A stretch of DNA of 64,000 nt from positions 62,001 to 126,000 of the forward strand of contig CAZIDY010000004.1 in NCBI GenBank assembly GCA_964538505.1, in the 5' to 3' direction. Position 1 is the first letter of the stretch. Each line of letters opens with the position of its first letter. The stretch is from Zeimonas sp964538505. GTDB taxonomy: Bacteria > Pseudomonadota > Gammaproteobacteria > Burkholderiales > Burkholderiaceae_E. The translations under genes and the position numbers were made by a program. The notes beneath the pieces were generated by a model that did no database searches, was not told the DNA's origin, and saw nothing but the letters and a program-made list of their open reading frames with translations. Positions 1 to 9,136 of this stretch are shown here, one piece after another.

Positions 1-297
1 GTAGACGTACTCCATGTCGAAGGGCGGATCCTTGCGCATCAGCACCGCGTCGAAGGCGGCGACCGGCTCGCGCTGCGGCTCGCCGGTGACATACCACGGC
101 CCGCCGTTGCCGACGGTGTCGGTGATCTTCAGCGGGGTGGCGACGACCATCGCGCGCTCCTTCGCGTACGACAGCTGGTGCTGCTCGCAGACGAAGAGCT
201 CGTAGCCGCGCGACTGCGCCTCGACCATCATGGCGTAGGTCGTGTCCTTGTACGTCTTGATCTGCGGCAGCGGATCGAGGATCACCAGCAGGCGCAT
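1..297 (-). CDS. gshB: Glutathione synthetase, N-terminal part (cut by window edge)
   Basis: The product joins glycine to gamma-glutamylcysteine with ATP, the second step of glutathione synthesis in the cytoplasm. Only the first 99 residues lie in the window. They begin MRLLVILDPLPQIK, contain YAMMVEAQSRGYE, and continue to RKDPPFDMEYVY, which is the characteristic N-terminal domain of bacterial GshB. The ATG at 297 lies 13 bases after the gshA stop codon, with an AGGAGAAA-type Shine-Dalgarno just upstream, so the two genes are very likely co-transcribed as gshA-gshB. The ATP-grasp domain lies outside the window. Confidence 0.95.
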   Translation of the reverse strand, partial: MRLLVILDPLPQIKTYKDTTYAMMVEAQSRGYELFVCEQHQLSYAKERAMVVATPLKITDTVGNGGPWYVTGEPQREPVAAFDAVLMRKDPPFDMEYVY

Positions 298-310
298 CGC
301 TCGTTTCTCC

Positions 311-1603
311 TTATCCGTACAACGACGGGTCCGGGTCGGTCTGCTCGAGCTCGATCGCTGCGGCGAGCAGCGCAAGCCGGGCGATGACCCCATAGACATA
401 GAAGCGGTTCGCCGCGTGCTCGAGCGACTCGCCGCGCTCGGGCATGTGACAGCTCGCCGCGAAAGGCAGCGGCACGAAGTGCATGCCCGGCGCGTTCAGG
501 TTCTCGTCGGGGCCGCGCTGCGTGTGCACGCGATAGAAGCCGCCGACCACGTAGCGGTCGATCGTGTAGACGACCGGTTCGGCAACGCCGCCATCGACTG
601 TCTCCACCGTGTGCACGCCCTCCTGCACGACGACCTCGTCGACCTCGAGCCCGTTCGCGCCCGCGGCCATCGCCTCGAGCTGCGCCGGGCTCGCGCGTCG
701 CACCTGCCCCGCCTCGTGCACCGGCGTGACGCCGATGCCGCACGTGCCTGCGTTCGACTTCACGACGGCGAACGCACGCTCCTCGATGCCGTGCTCGCGA
801 TAGCGGGCGCGCGACTGGCGCAGGATGCGGTCGACCGCGGCAGCTACGCGATCGACACCGGCGCCGCTGCGGAAGTCGACGTCGCTGCACTCGACGTAGT
901 TCGTCGTGATCAGCCACGGGTCGAGCTCGAACTGCCGCGCGAAACGGCGCGCGACGTCGTTGTATGCCGCGAAGTGACGCGACTTGCGCCGCAGCGTCCA
1001 TCCGGCGTGCAGCGGCGGCAGCAGCACCTGCTCGTGCACGTTCTCGAGCACCGCCGGCAGGCCGGACGAAAGATCGTCGTTCAGCAGGATCGAGCACGGA
1101 TCGAAGTCGGCGAGCCCGACGCGCAGGCCGCGTCGCACGAGCGGCTCGACGGTGAGCGTCTCGCCTTCGCCGATGTCGATGGATACCGGCGAGACGACCT
1201 CGGGATCGACACTGCCGTAGCGCACGCGCAGGCCGGTCTGGCGCAGGATCTTCGACAGCCGGCGCACGTTGCGCAGGTAGCGCGGGTCTCGGCGCCGCGT
1301 CTCGGGGATCAGCAGCAGGTTGCGCGCGTCGGGGCAGTATTTCTCGATGGCCGCCATCGCTGCCTGTACGGCCAGCGGCAGCGTGTCGTCCGACAGGTGC
1401 TCGAAGCCCGAAGGGAACAGGTTGGTGTCGACCGGCGCGATCTTGAAACCGGCGTTCCTCAGGTCGACCGACGCGTAGAACGGCGGCGTGTGGTCCTGCC
1501 ACTCGAGGCGGAACCATCGTTCGATGCGCGCGCTCGCCTCGAGCAGATGCCGTTCGAAATCCTGCAACGGCGCGGAGATCGCCTGGGCAAAATCGGGAAC
1601 CAT
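311..1603 (-). CDS. gshA: Glutamate-cysteine ligase, betaproteobacterial type
   Basis: The 430-residue protein matches the GshA type found in beta- and some gammaproteobacteria (the family first described from acidithiobacilli). It is not the classical E. coli type. It would make gamma-glutamylcysteine from glutamate, cysteine and ATP, feeding GshB encoded directly downstream. Recognisable stretches are APVDTNLFPSGFEHL near the N-terminus, the glycine-rich KSNAGTCGIGV in the middle and IDRYVVGGFYRVH toward the C-terminus. The ATG at 1603 (MVPDFAQAI) was chosen because the frame upstream runs into the reverse of the neighbouring glucan gene and shows no protein-like character. No signal peptide or membrane segment is seen, as expected for a cytosolic enzyme. 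Confidence 0.93.
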   Translation of the reverse strand: MVPDFAQAISAPLQDFERHLLEASARIERWFRLEWQDHTPPFYASVDLRNAGFKIAPVDTNLFPSGFEHLSDDTLPLAVQAAMAAIEKYCPDARNLLLIPETRRRDPRYLRNVRRLSKILRQTGLRVRYGSVDPEVVSPVSIDIGEGETLTVEPLVRRGLRVGLADFDPCSILLNDDLSSGLPAVLENVHEQVLLPPLHAGWTLRRKSRHFAAYNDVARRFARQFELDPWLITTNYVECSDVDFRSGAGVDRVAAAVDRILRQSRARYREHGIEERAFAVVKSNAGTCGIGVTPVHEAGQVRRASPAQLEAMAAGANGLEVDEVVVQEGVHTVETVDGGVAEPVVYTIDRYVVGGFYRVHTQRGPDENLNAPGMHFVPLPFAASCHMPERGESLEHAANRFYVYGVIARLALLAAAIELEQTDPDPSLYG

Positions 1604-1710
1604 GAACGAAGACGGTGCGGGCCATCGGGGGCGACGGCCTCGCACCGATTGTAACGTCGGCTCCGCGCCGGAACGATCCGCGCGCCTGAACGATCCGCGC
1701 GCCCGGACGC

Positions 1711-4413
1711 TCAGCGTGCCTGGCCGGGCAGCGCGCCGAGACGGCCGTCCACGGCCGCGGCCGTGGTCGCCGTCGCCGTCGCCGTCGCCGGCACACGCTC
1801 GGGCACGCGCGACAGCGCGTTGCAGGCCAGCGCCGCGACATAGGGCAGCGACTGCATCAACAGGATCGCCGTCCACATCGTCGCTTCGAGTCGCCCGCTC
1901 GGCTGCGTGAGCAGCATGCCGATCGCGCACGCCGCGAGCCCGCAGAACAGGAAGGCTTCCTCGCGCACCGCGAGTGCAGGCCGGTTCGCCGGCGCCTTCG
2001 CGTCCTTGCCGGTCGCCTTGCGCGTGATCTCGAACACGGCGCGACGGAACGCGAGCCCGCCGAAGACGCCGCGCGCGATCGCATGCGACAGCGCCATCCC
2101 GGCGAGCGCCGAACCGAGGATGTCGGAGGCGGTGCAGCGCACGCGCCGCGCGTACAGCAGCGGCCCGAACAGCACCTTCACGACGAAGAACACGAACAGC
2201 GGCATCATGAACAGCGCAATCGGCAGGCTGAACCACTGCGGCGCCGCGAGGATGCCCAGCGTCCAGAACATCGCCGCGAAGGCGAACACCAGGTGCAGCG
2301 CATCGCCGAACCACGACAGCCAGCCGGTGAGGAAGTGATAGCGCTGGCCCGCGCTCAGTCGCTCGCCCGAGACGAGCGCCGTCCAGTGCCCCTTGAGGAT
2401 CTGCATCGCACCCTGCGCCCAGCGACGGCGCTGCTTGCGGAACGAGCCGAAGTCCTCGGGCGTCAGGCCCTGGCCCATCACCTCGTCGACGTAGCGCGTG
2501 GAATAGCCGGCCTGCATCAGTCGCAGGCCCAGCTCGGCATCCTCGCAGATCGTCCACTCGGCCCAGCGTCCGTGCTCGCGCAGCGCGTGCGCGCGGATCA
2601 GCGTCATCGTTCCGTGCTGGATGATCGCGTCGCGCTCGTTGCGATGATGCATGCCGATGCGGAAGAACCCGTCGTACTCGTAGTTCATCATCCGGCGCAG
2701 CGGCTGGTGCTGCCATTCGCGGTGCGCCTGCGGCGCCTGCACGACGGCGACCTTCGCGTCGTCGAAGTGGCCAACCAGCGAGCGCAGCCAGTCGCGCCGC
2801 ACGACATAGTCGGCATCGACGACGCCGATCACCTCGGCGCCCGGATCGGTCTGCTCGAGCCCGTAGTTCAGCGCACCGGCCTTGAAGCCGGGCCAGCTCG
2901 GCAGGTGGAAGAAACGGAAGCGCTCGCCGAGCTGCTGGACGTGCTGCTGCACCGGCTTCCACAGCGCCTCGTCCTTCGTGTTGTTGTCGATGACGAGCAC
3001 CTCGTAGTTCGAGTAGTCGAGGCGCGCGAGACTGTCGAGCGTGGCGATCACCATCTCCGGCGGCTCGTTGCAGCAGGCGAGGTGCACCGAAACACGCGGC
3101 TCGCGTGCTCCGGCCGGCAGCGGCCGCGGATCGAAGGAGCGGCGCAGGTTGCCCGGCCAGTACATCTCGACGAACTCGAAACCGTTGGCGAGCAGGATCG
3201 CGACCATCGCGCCGAGCGACGGCAGCAGCAGCGAGAGCGCGAGCCAGTCGGTGGGCCGCAGGTAGTAGTCGAAGGGCAGCGCGACCAGCCAGACGACGAG
3301 CGACGCGACCGCCTGGATCATCGCCGCGAAGGTGATCCGGCTGGCCAGCCGCATCCGGGAAAAGGCCGCGAAGAACCAGAGCATCGGGCCGAGCGCAAGC
3401 AGCGACGCTGCCAAGGCTTTCTCGCTCCAGTTCGGATCGCTCTCGATCGGGCCCGTCATCGCGAACTTCGGCTCGCGGTCGGCGCCGAAAACGCCCCAGT
3501 AGGCACCGACGCGACCTTCGTTCGCGCTCTTCCACGGCTGGTCGACCGCTTCCATCAGGTAGTAATCGATCGAATGGGCACGCGCGTGCGTGACGAAATC
3601 GCGGATGAAGCGCGCCTGCATCGCCGGCGACGCGACCGCGGCGTCGAAGCGGTCGCCACGGCTCGGCCAGCCGATCTCGCCGATCACCACCGGCTTGCCG
3701 GGGAAGCGCCGACGCAGCTGGTCGAGCCGCTGCATCGCATGATCGAGCGCGGCTTCCTCGGGGACGCCCTCCCAGTACGGCAGCAGGTGCACGGTGATGA
3801 AGTCGACGTGGTTCGCCAGTTCGGGATGCGTGAACCAGATGTGCCAGGGCTCGGCAGTGGACACCGGAACGACCGTCGTCCTGCGCATCTCGTTCAGGTA
3901 GCCGATCAGCTCCTGCACGGTGACGTCCTCGCGCAGCAGCGCCTCGTTGCCGACGATGATCCGCTCGATGCTCGAGTGGTCGAAGGCTGCGTGCCGGGCG
4001 GCCTGCATCTCGCGCCGGTTGTTCAGCGACCGCTTGTCGAGCCAGACGCCCAGCGTGAGCTTCAGTCCGTGGCGGCCGGCGATCTCGGGCAGCGCCGGAA
4101 ACTCGCTCGCGCTGTACGTACGGATGCGCCGCGTGTGCTCGGCGAGCACCGCAAGATCGGCATCGATTTCGGCGGCGTCCGGATAGCGGCGCTGCGTCGG
4201 GTCGTCCCAGCGCTGGAACGCGTTGTAGGCCATGCCGCCGACGCGACCATGGAAATCGGGTGCGTCGATCTGCGGGTTCAGCAGCTGCCAGCCGGCGACG
4301 TTCAACGCGACGATCGCCAGCGCGAGCAGCAGCGCCGGCGTCGATACCATGCCCGACAGGCGCCGAACGATCGTTTGGAGGCGCCGCGCAGGCGCACGCA
4401 GTTCGATGGGCAT
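1711..4413 (-). CDS. GH17-GT2 fusion membrane glycosyltransferase (NdvB-like beta-glucan synthase)
   Basis: The protein has about 900 residues. A first membrane segment lies near residues 22-40. A GH17 domain follows at about 50-320, with the acid/base in VGNEALL (about residue 155) and the nucleophile in GEIGWPS (about 243). After membrane helices comes a GT2 domain from about residue 440, with DNNTKD, the DADYVV metal-binding motif (about 533), CEDAELG and the QRRRWAQG processive motif (about 658). C-terminal helices end the protein. This architecture is known in NdvB of Bradyrhizobium and Pseudomonas aeruginosa, where it makes beta-1,3 (1,6)-glucans. The GT2 part would polymerise UDP-glucose and the GH17 part would act as a transglycosylase on the periplasmic side. 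The start is uncertain: ATG at 4413 is used, and ATG at 4449 is also possible. Neither has a clear Shine-Dalgarno. Confidence 0.85.
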   Translation of the reverse strand: MPIELRAPARRLQTIVRRLSGMVSTPALLLALAIVALNVAGWQLLNPQIDAPDFHGRVGGMAYNAFQRWDDPTQRRYPDAAEIDADLAVLAEHTRRIRTYSASEFPALPEIAGRHGLKLTLGVWLDKRSLNNRREMQAARHAAFDHSSIERIIVGNEALLREDVTVQELIGYLNEMRRTTVVPVSTAEPWHIWFTHPELANHVDFITVHLLPYWEGVPEEAALDHAMQRLDQLRRRFPGKPVVIGEIGWPSRGDRFDAAVASPAMQARFIRDFVTHARAHSIDYYLMEAVDQPWKSANEGRVGAYWGVFGADREPKFAMTGPIESDPNWSEKALAASLLALGPMLWFFAAFSRMRLASRITFAAMIQAVASLVVWLVALPFDYYLRPTDWLALSLLLPSLGAMVAILLANGFEFVEMYWPGNLRRSFDPRPLPAGAREPRVSVHLACCNEPPEMVIATLDSLARLDYSNYEVLVIDNNTKDEALWKPVQQHVQQLGERFRFFHLPSWPGFKAGALNYGLEQTDPGAEVIGVVDADYVVRRDWLRSLVGHFDDAKVAVVQAPQAHREWQHQPLRRMMNYEYDGFFRIGMHHRNERDAIIQHGTMTLIRAHALREHGRWAEWTICEDAELGLRLMQAGYSTRYVDEVMGQGLTPEDFGSFRKQRRRWAQGAMQILKGHWTALVSGERLSAGQRYHFLTGWLSWFGDALHLVFAFAAMFWTLGILAAPQWFSLPIALFMMPLFVFFVVKVLFGPLLYARRVRCTASDILGSALAGMALSHAIARGVFGGLAFRRAVFEITRKATGKDAKAPANRPALAVREEAFLFCGLAACAIGMLLTQPSGRLEATMWTAILLMQSLPYVAALACNALSRVPERVPATATATATTAAAVDGRLGALPGQAR

Positions 4414-4493
4414 AGGCTCGGGAAAACAGGAACGATGGGTTGCGAACATTACCGAAGTTCCCGCGAAACCACGGGTAAACCCGGTCTTGCCCG

Positions 4494-6200
4494 GTGGACG
4501 CCTCGGGAATAGCAAGCGCGGTGCCACCGATTTCCGCCTTGCGCCCGCGCGAGCTCATCCTGCTCGGCCTGTTCGCCGTCGCGCTGCTTTCCTGGTGGGC
4601 GTGGCGCGGCGCCGAACGCCCGGCGCCGCCGCCGGGCGTCGAGCGCGTCGATTGCGTCTCGTACGCACCGTTCCGCCTTCCCGGCGAGACGCCTTTCGAT
4701 CCGTCGAAGCGCGTGACCCCCGAGCGCATCCGCGCCGACCTCTCGCTGCTGTCGACGATCACCGGCTGCGTGCGCACCTATTCGATCGACCAGGGGCTCG
4801 ACGCGGTTCCGTCGGTCGCCCGCGAGCTCGGAATGCAGGTGCTGCTCGGCGTCTGGCTCGCACGCGATCGAGAGAAGAACGCGCTCGAGCTCGAGCGGGC
4901 ACTCGCGATCGCACGCAGCCACGCCGGGACGGTCCGCGCGCTCGTCGTCGGCAACGAGGTGCTGCTACGCGGCGAGCTTTCCGGGGACGAGCTGATCGCG
5001 CTCGTCTCGCGCGCGAGAAACGAGCTCGACCTGCCCGTCACCTACGCCGACGTCTGGGAGTTCTGGCTGCGTCATCCGCGGCTCGCCGACGCGGTCGACT
5101 TCGTGACCGTGCACGTGCTGCCGTACTGGGAGGACGAGCCGGTCGCCGTCGACGATGCCGTCGATCACGTGCTCGCGGTGTACCGGAATGTGCGGCAGGC
5201 CTTCCCGAAGCACGAGATCCTGATCGGCGAGACGGGCTGGCCGCGCGCGGGACGGCAGCGCCGCGCTGCGGTGCCGGGGCGCGTCGAGCAGGCACGCTTC
5301 GTACGCGGCTTCGTCGCCGCTGCCGCGCCGCAGGGCGTGCAGTACAACCTGATCGAGGCTTTCGACCAGCCGTGGAAGCGGCGGCTCGAAGGCGCGATGG
5401 GCGGGTATTGGGGGCTGTTCGACAGCGCCGGCGAGCGCGCGTTTCCGTGGACCGGACCCGTGCGCGCCGATCCGCGCTGGCAGGAGGGCGTGCTGGGCGC
5501 GATGGTTGGCGGGCTCGCATTCGCGTTGCTCGCCGTCTTCGCAACACGGCGCCAGCGCGTCCCCGTTCAGCGGGGTCGCTTCCTCGTCGCGCAGGCGCTT
5601 GCCGGCACGGCGGCCGGTGCGCTGCTCGTGGCGCAGTGGCGGCATGCGGTGCAGTGGAACCAGGACTGGACGCACGAGTTGCCGGCACTCGCCGGGGCGC
5701 TGGGCACGGTCGCGTATGCGTGGCTCGCGATCGCGCGGCTGTCGCACCCACGGCCCGAGCCGGATGCCGGATCGATTCCGGGTTTGCATGCCGCGCTCGC
5801 AGCCCCATCGGTCGTGCCGGCGAGCGGGGCAAGCGCGCTCGGCGTGCTGCGCTTCGGCTATCTGTTCGCCGCAGCGATGACGGTCGTGCTGCTCGTCTTC
5901 GATGCCCGCTATCGCGGCTTCGCGTGGGCGAGCTTCGCGATGCCGCTCGCGATGCAACTGCTGCTCGCGTGTCGCCGCGAGGCGCTGCCGCGCAATGCAC
6001 GCGAGGAACGCGCACTATGCATCGTCGTCTTCATCGGCGCCGCGCTCGCGCTCACGCAGGAGACGCTCTTCAACGCTCAGGCGCTCGTCTTCCTCGGCGG
6101 ACTCTCGCTGTTCGCGCTCGCGTGTATCGGCCCGCGCGGCTCGCGCGCGAGCACGAGCAGTCCGAGCAGCGAACCGATGGCCGACAGCGCGAACGAGTAG
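4494..6200 (+). CDS. GH17-domain membrane protein (NdvC-like glucanosyltransferase candidate)
   Basis: The protein has 568 residues. An N-terminal membrane anchor (LILLGLFAVALLSWWAW) is followed by a GH17 domain. Its acid/base lies in VVGNEVLL (about residue 153) and its nucleophile in LIGETGWP (about 246). A C-terminal set of hydrophobic helices runs to about residue 545. There is no GT2 domain. It is divergent from the GH17-GT2 synthase and shares with it sequence patterns such as FDQPWKR and GYWGLF. In Bradyrhizobium the comparable NdvC is credited with beta-1,6 linkages, so a role in branching or closing a beta-glucan is an inference from that pairing. A GTG start at 4494 is used; GTG at 4521 is an alternative. 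The last 124 bases overlap a convergent gene. Confidence 0.78.
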   Translation: MDASGIASAVPPISALRPRELILLGLFAVALLSWWAWRGAERPAPPPGVERVDCVSYAPFRLPGETPFDPSKRVTPERIRADLSLLSTITGCVRTYSIDQGLDAVPSVARELGMQVLLGVWLARDREKNALELERALAIARSHAGTVRALVVGNEVLLRGELSGDELIALVSRARNELDLPVTYADVWEFWLRHPRLADAVDFVTVHVLPYWEDEPVAVDDAVDHVLAVYRNVRQAFPKHEILIGETGWPRAGRQRRAAVPGRVEQARFVRGFVAAAAPQGVQYNLIEAFDQPWKRRLEGAMGGYWGLFDSAGERAFPWTGPVRADPRWQEGVLGAMVGGLAFALLAVFATRRQRVPVQRGRFLVAQALAGTAAGALLVAQWRHAVQWNQDWTHELPALAGALGTVAYAWLAIARLSHPRPEPDAGSIPGLHAALAAPSVVPASGASALGVLRFGYLFAAAMTVVLLVFDARYRGFAWASFAMPLAMQLLLACRREALPRNAREERALCIVVFIGAALALTQETLFNAQALVFLGGLSLFALACIGPRGSRASTSSPSSEPMADSANE

Positions 6201-6544
6201 AGAACGAGACCCGCGCCGCCCGCGACGAGCGCCGTCTGCGCGAGCCAGCGCCTGCGCAGCACCGTCGCCATCACCCCCGCGACGAGCGCGATCCAGCCGA
6301 TCCCCTGACGCACGAAGGCGAACAGCACGAGCGTGCGCAAGGCACAGGCCCCCGCCCACGGGCCGGGATCGCAGGCATGCGCGATCGGTGCCGGCTCGAT
6401 GACCCCATGCCGCACGATGAGTGCGAGCGCGACGGCAACGCCAAAAGGCGCTGCCTGCCGCAGGACGGCAGGCAGCGCACGGACGAAGGCTTGGGTGGCA
6501 AGCGCCTCGGGCGCGGGCAACCGACGGGATACGTGCCGGATCAC
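6077..6544 (-). CDS. Small membrane protein downstream of amtB
   Basis: I do not recognise the family. The 155-residue product has three or four hydrophobic segments (for example GIGWIALVAGVMATVL and FALSAIGSLLGLLVLA) separated by short basic loops, and a hydrophilic tail. GC-rich third codon positions along the whole frame support a real gene. The GTG start lies one base after the amtB stop (TGA-G-GTG), so it is probably the last gene of the torF-glnK-amtB operon and translated by re-initiation. Its 3' end runs 124 bases into the convergent GH17 gene, which is unusually deep. A link to ammonium transport rests only on position. Confidence 0.6.
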   Translation of the reverse strand: MIRHVSRRLPAPEALATQAFVRALPAVLRQAAPFGVAVALALIVRHGVIEPAPIAHACDPGPWAGACALRTLVLFAFVRQGIGWIALVAGVMATVLRRRWLAQTALVAGGAGLVLYSFALSAIGSLLGLLVLAREPRGPIHASANSESPPRKTSA

Positions 6545-6545
6545 C

Positions 6546-7925
6546 TCAACGATGATAGGCGGTCTCGCCGTGCGAGACGATGTCGAGCCCCTGGCGCTCC
6601 TCGTCCTCGGGTACGCGCAGTCCGATCGTGTGCTTGACCAGGACGAAGCCGACGAAGGCGACGACCCCCGACCAGACGATCGTCAGCAACACCGCCTGCA
6701 GCTGCACCCAGGTCTGTCCGACGATCGAGTAGTCGGGCGACACGGCATTCGCGACATAGTCGTAGATGCCGGCGCCGCCGAGCGCGGGTGAGGCGAACAC
6801 GCCGGTGAGCAGCGCGCCGACGATGCCGCCCACCGCGTGCACGCCGAACACGTCGAGCGCGTCGTCCGCGTTGAGCATGCGCTTCAGGCCGTTCACGCCC
6901 CACAGGCAGACGAGACCGGCAACCAGGCCGATGAGCAGCGCGCCGCCGGGTCCGACGAAGCCGCAGGCCGGCGTGATCGCGACGAGCCCGGCGACGGCGC
7001 CGGAGGCTGCGCCGAGCATCGACGGCCGGCCCTTGAACAGCCACTCGCCGAAGGCCCACGACAGCGTCGCCGCAGCGGTTGCGATCAGCGTGTTCGCAAA
7101 GGCGAGCGCAGCGCCGGCGTTGGCTTCGAGGTTCGAGCCCGCGTTGAAGCCGAACCAGCCGACCCACAGCAGCGACGCACCGATCATCGTCGAGACCAGC
7201 GAATGCGGCGCCATCGACTCGCGACCGTAGCCGATGCGCTTGCCGATCACCCATGCACCGACCAGCCCGGCGACGCCCGCGTTGATGTGCACGACGGTTC
7301 CGCCGGCAAAGTCGAGCGCACCGCGCTGCCAGAGGAATCCGGCGCCGGCCGTGACCGCCGCGAGCGTCTCGGCGTCGATGATCGCGTCGGGGCCCGCCCA
7401 GTACCAGACCATGTGCGCGATCGGCAGGTAGCTGAAGGTGAACCAGAAGGCCGAGAAGACGAGCACGGCGGCAAAGCGCGCGCGCTCGGCGAAGGCACCG
7501 ACGATCAGCGCGCAGGTGATTCCGGCGAAGGTGGCCTGGAAGGCGACGAAGCTCAGTTCGGGCAGCACGACACCCTTGCTGAAGGTGGCCGCGAGAGAAT
7601 CCGCTGCGACGCCGGCGAGGAAGATCTTCGAAAAATTGCCGAAGAACGGGCCGTCGCCGCCGAAGGCGAGCGAGTAACCGTAGATCGTCCACAGCACGAC
7701 GATCAGCGCGAAGACCATCAGTACCTGCATCAGCACCGACAGCATGTTCTTCGCGCGCACCATCCCGCCGTAGAAGAGGGCGAGACCGGGGACCGTCATC
7801 ATCACGACGAGCAGCGTCGCGACGGTGATCCACGCAACGTCGCCCTTGTGCGGCTCGGGCGCGGCGAAGGCGGAGGCTGCCGGCAACAGCGCCGCGGCAG
7901 CGGCGGCGATACGAGGCGCGAGCAT
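6546..7925 (-). CDS. amtB: Ammonium transporter
   Basis: This 459-residue Amt/Rh channel moves ammonium across the inner membrane. A cleavable signal-like N-terminus (ending in ASAFAA) precedes eleven expected helices. Diagnostic motifs are FYGGMVRAKNMLSV, the pore histidine in TVVHINAG, WFGFNAGSN, and the second pore histidine in FGVHAVGGIVG. The start at 7925 has a strong Shine-Dalgarno (GGGAGAAAAG directly before the ATG). It lies 26 bases downstream of glnK. Pairing with GlnK is the universal arrangement by which the PII protein plugs the channel when nitrogen is plentiful. Expression is probably driven from the sigma-54 promoter upstream of torF. Confidence 0.97.
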   Translation of the reverse strand: MLAPRIAAAAAALLPAASAFAAPEPHKGDVAWITVATLLVVMMTVPGLALFYGGMVRAKNMLSVLMQVLMVFALIVVLWTIYGYSLAFGGDGPFFGNFSKIFLAGVAADSLAATFSKGVVLPELSFVAFQATFAGITCALIVGAFAERARFAAVLVFSAFWFTFSYLPIAHMVWYWAGPDAIIDAETLAAVTAGAGFLWQRGALDFAGGTVVHINAGVAGLVGAWVIGKRIGYGRESMAPHSLVSTMIGASLLWVGWFGFNAGSNLEANAGAALAFANTLIATAAATLSWAFGEWLFKGRPSMLGAASGAVAGLVAITPACGFVGPGGALLIGLVAGLVCLWGVNGLKRMLNADDALDVFGVHAVGGIVGALLTGVFASPALGGAGIYDYVANAVSPDYSIVGQTWVQLQAVLLTIVWSGVVAFVGFVLVKHTIGLRVPEDEERQGLDIVSHGETAYHR

Positions 7926-7951
7926 CTTTTCTCCCTGTATTGTTTTCACGT

Positions 7952-8290
7952 TCACAGCGCCTCGTTGCCGGTCTCGCCGGTGCGGATGCGAATGACCTGC
8001 TCGAGGTCGTAGACGAAGATCTTTCCGTCGCCGATCTTCCCGGTGCGCGCTGCCGTCTGGATCGCCTCGACTGCCTGGTCGACGAGCTCGTCGGGAATCG
8101 CCACGTCGATCTTCACTTTCGGCAGGAAGTCGATGACGTACTCGGCGCCCCGGTACAGCTCGGTATGGCCTTTCTGCCGGCCGAAGCCCTTGACCTCGGC
8201 GACCGTGATGCCCTGCACGCCGATCGTCGAGAGCGCTTCGCGCACCTCGTCGAGCTTGAAGGGCTTGAGCACTGCGGTGATCATCTTCAT
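7952..8290 (-). CDS. glnK: Nitrogen regulatory PII protein
   Basis: This 112-residue PII protein has the full T-loop with the uridylylation site Tyr51 (YRGAEYVID), the B-loop in TGKIGDGKIFV and the C-terminal VIRIRTGETGNEAL. It would sense ATP/ADP and 2-oxoglutarate and be modified by GlnD. The gene sits between a TorF-type porin and amtB, so it is named glnK rather than glnB by context. The ATG at 8290 gives the standard MKMITAVLKPFKLDEV beginning. Spacing to torF is 15 bases, consistent with one transcript. Confidence 0.95.
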   Translation of the reverse strand: MKMITAVLKPFKLDEVREALSTIGVQGITVAEVKGFGRQKGHTELYRGAEYVIDFLPKVKIDVAIPDELVDQAVEAIQTAARTGKIGDGKIFVYDLEQVIRIRTGETGNEAL

Positions 8291-8305
8291 CGTCGTCTCC
8301 CCGTT

Positions 8306-9100
8306 TCAGAACGCGCGGCCGACCGTCAGCACGGCGGTGCCCTTGCCGAGATCGCGGTTGCGCGCACTGCGATAGCACTCGCCGCTGTCGCCCTTCGCAT
8401 CGGTGTCGATGTACGAGAGGCTCCAGTCGAAGCCGACCCACGACTTCGCGACGCCGAGCTTCCAGTCGGTGTAGCTGCAGTCGCTCGACGAGCGGATGCG
8501 GATGCCGCCCTGCGAGCCCGAAGGCACGCGCTGATGGCCGACGTGCGCGACGAGCGAGAAGCCGCCGCCGAGGCCGACGTTCGCCGACAGGTCGAGGTAG
8601 CCCGCGCCCTTGCTGTCGGGCACGCCGAACAGGTTCGTCACCGCATGCGAATACTTCAGCGACAGCATCTGCCAGCTGCCGGCGACGTAGAGCTCGGTGG
8701 TGTTCGGCGAGACGAAGCCCGCCGGATAGCTGCCGGGGTAGAGATAGCGCAGCACGCCGACGTCGTAGCCGAAGTCGCCGAAGGAGCCGCGGTAGCCGCC
8801 ATAGACGTCGAGCTCGACACTGCTGCTCACGCGGTCGTCGGCATCGGCGAGCCAGCTCACGTTCGTGCCCCAGGTGCCGACGTAGAGGCCGCTCGCATGC
8901 GAGTAGTCGAGGCCGCCCTGCACGGCGGGATCGCCGTCGGTCTGCGCGATGCCGCGGTAGCGGTACTCGCTCGCGAGCGTGAAGTTGACACTCGTCGAAT
9001 GCACGGGCGTTGCTTCGGCCGCCTGCTGCGCGACGGCGAGCGGCGCAAGCATCGGAAACAGGGTGAGGGAAAGGATCGGAACGACGAGCGAGGGGCGCAT
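8306..9100 (-). CDS. TorF family outer-membrane protein (putative porin)
   Basis: The 264-residue protein starts with a signal peptide ending in APLAVAQQ and continues as alternating beta strands rich in aromatic residues, ending in the terminal phenylalanine (TVGRAF) typical of outer-membrane barrels. The motif ASEYRYRGIAQTDGDPAVQGG identifies the family (earlier called Gcw_chp), which commonly precedes glnK-amtB in betaproteobacteria. Start ATG at 9100 has GGAGAA six bases upstream; the open frame extends further but lacks a signal sequence there. It is first in the operon, and the sigma-54 promoter lies 37 bases upstream of the start codon. A function as an ammonium or small-solute porin is an inference from the operon. 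Confidence 0.88.
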   Translation of the reverse strand: MRPSLVVPILSLTLFPMLAPLAVAQQAAEATPVHSTSVNFTLASEYRYRGIAQTDGDPAVQGGLDYSHASGLYVGTWGTNVSWLADADDRVSSSVELDVYGGYRGSFGDFGYDVGVLRYLYPGSYPAGFVSPNTTELYVAGSWQMLSLKYSHAVTNLFGVPDSKGAGYLDLSANVGLGGGFSLVAHVGHQRVPSGSQGGIRIRSSSDCSYTDWKLGVAKSWVGFDWSLSYIDTDAKGDSGECYRSARNRDLGKGTAVLTVGRAF

Positions 9101-9136
9101 CAACGGTTCTCCGTGTGAGGGTTTCACCCACACAGA

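Noticed and set aside
2083..4512. An 809-codon plus-strand open frame
   Set aside because: It is antisense to the glucan synthase, and its composition (Arg, His, Gln, Asp runs) is that of a high-GC antisense shadow.
311..4777. A 1488-codon open frame on the minus strand spanning gshA and the glucan synthase
   Set aside because: Only its last 430 codons (gshA) look like protein. The rest is a shifted shadow of the GH17-GT2 gene, rich in Arg and Ala with no domain.
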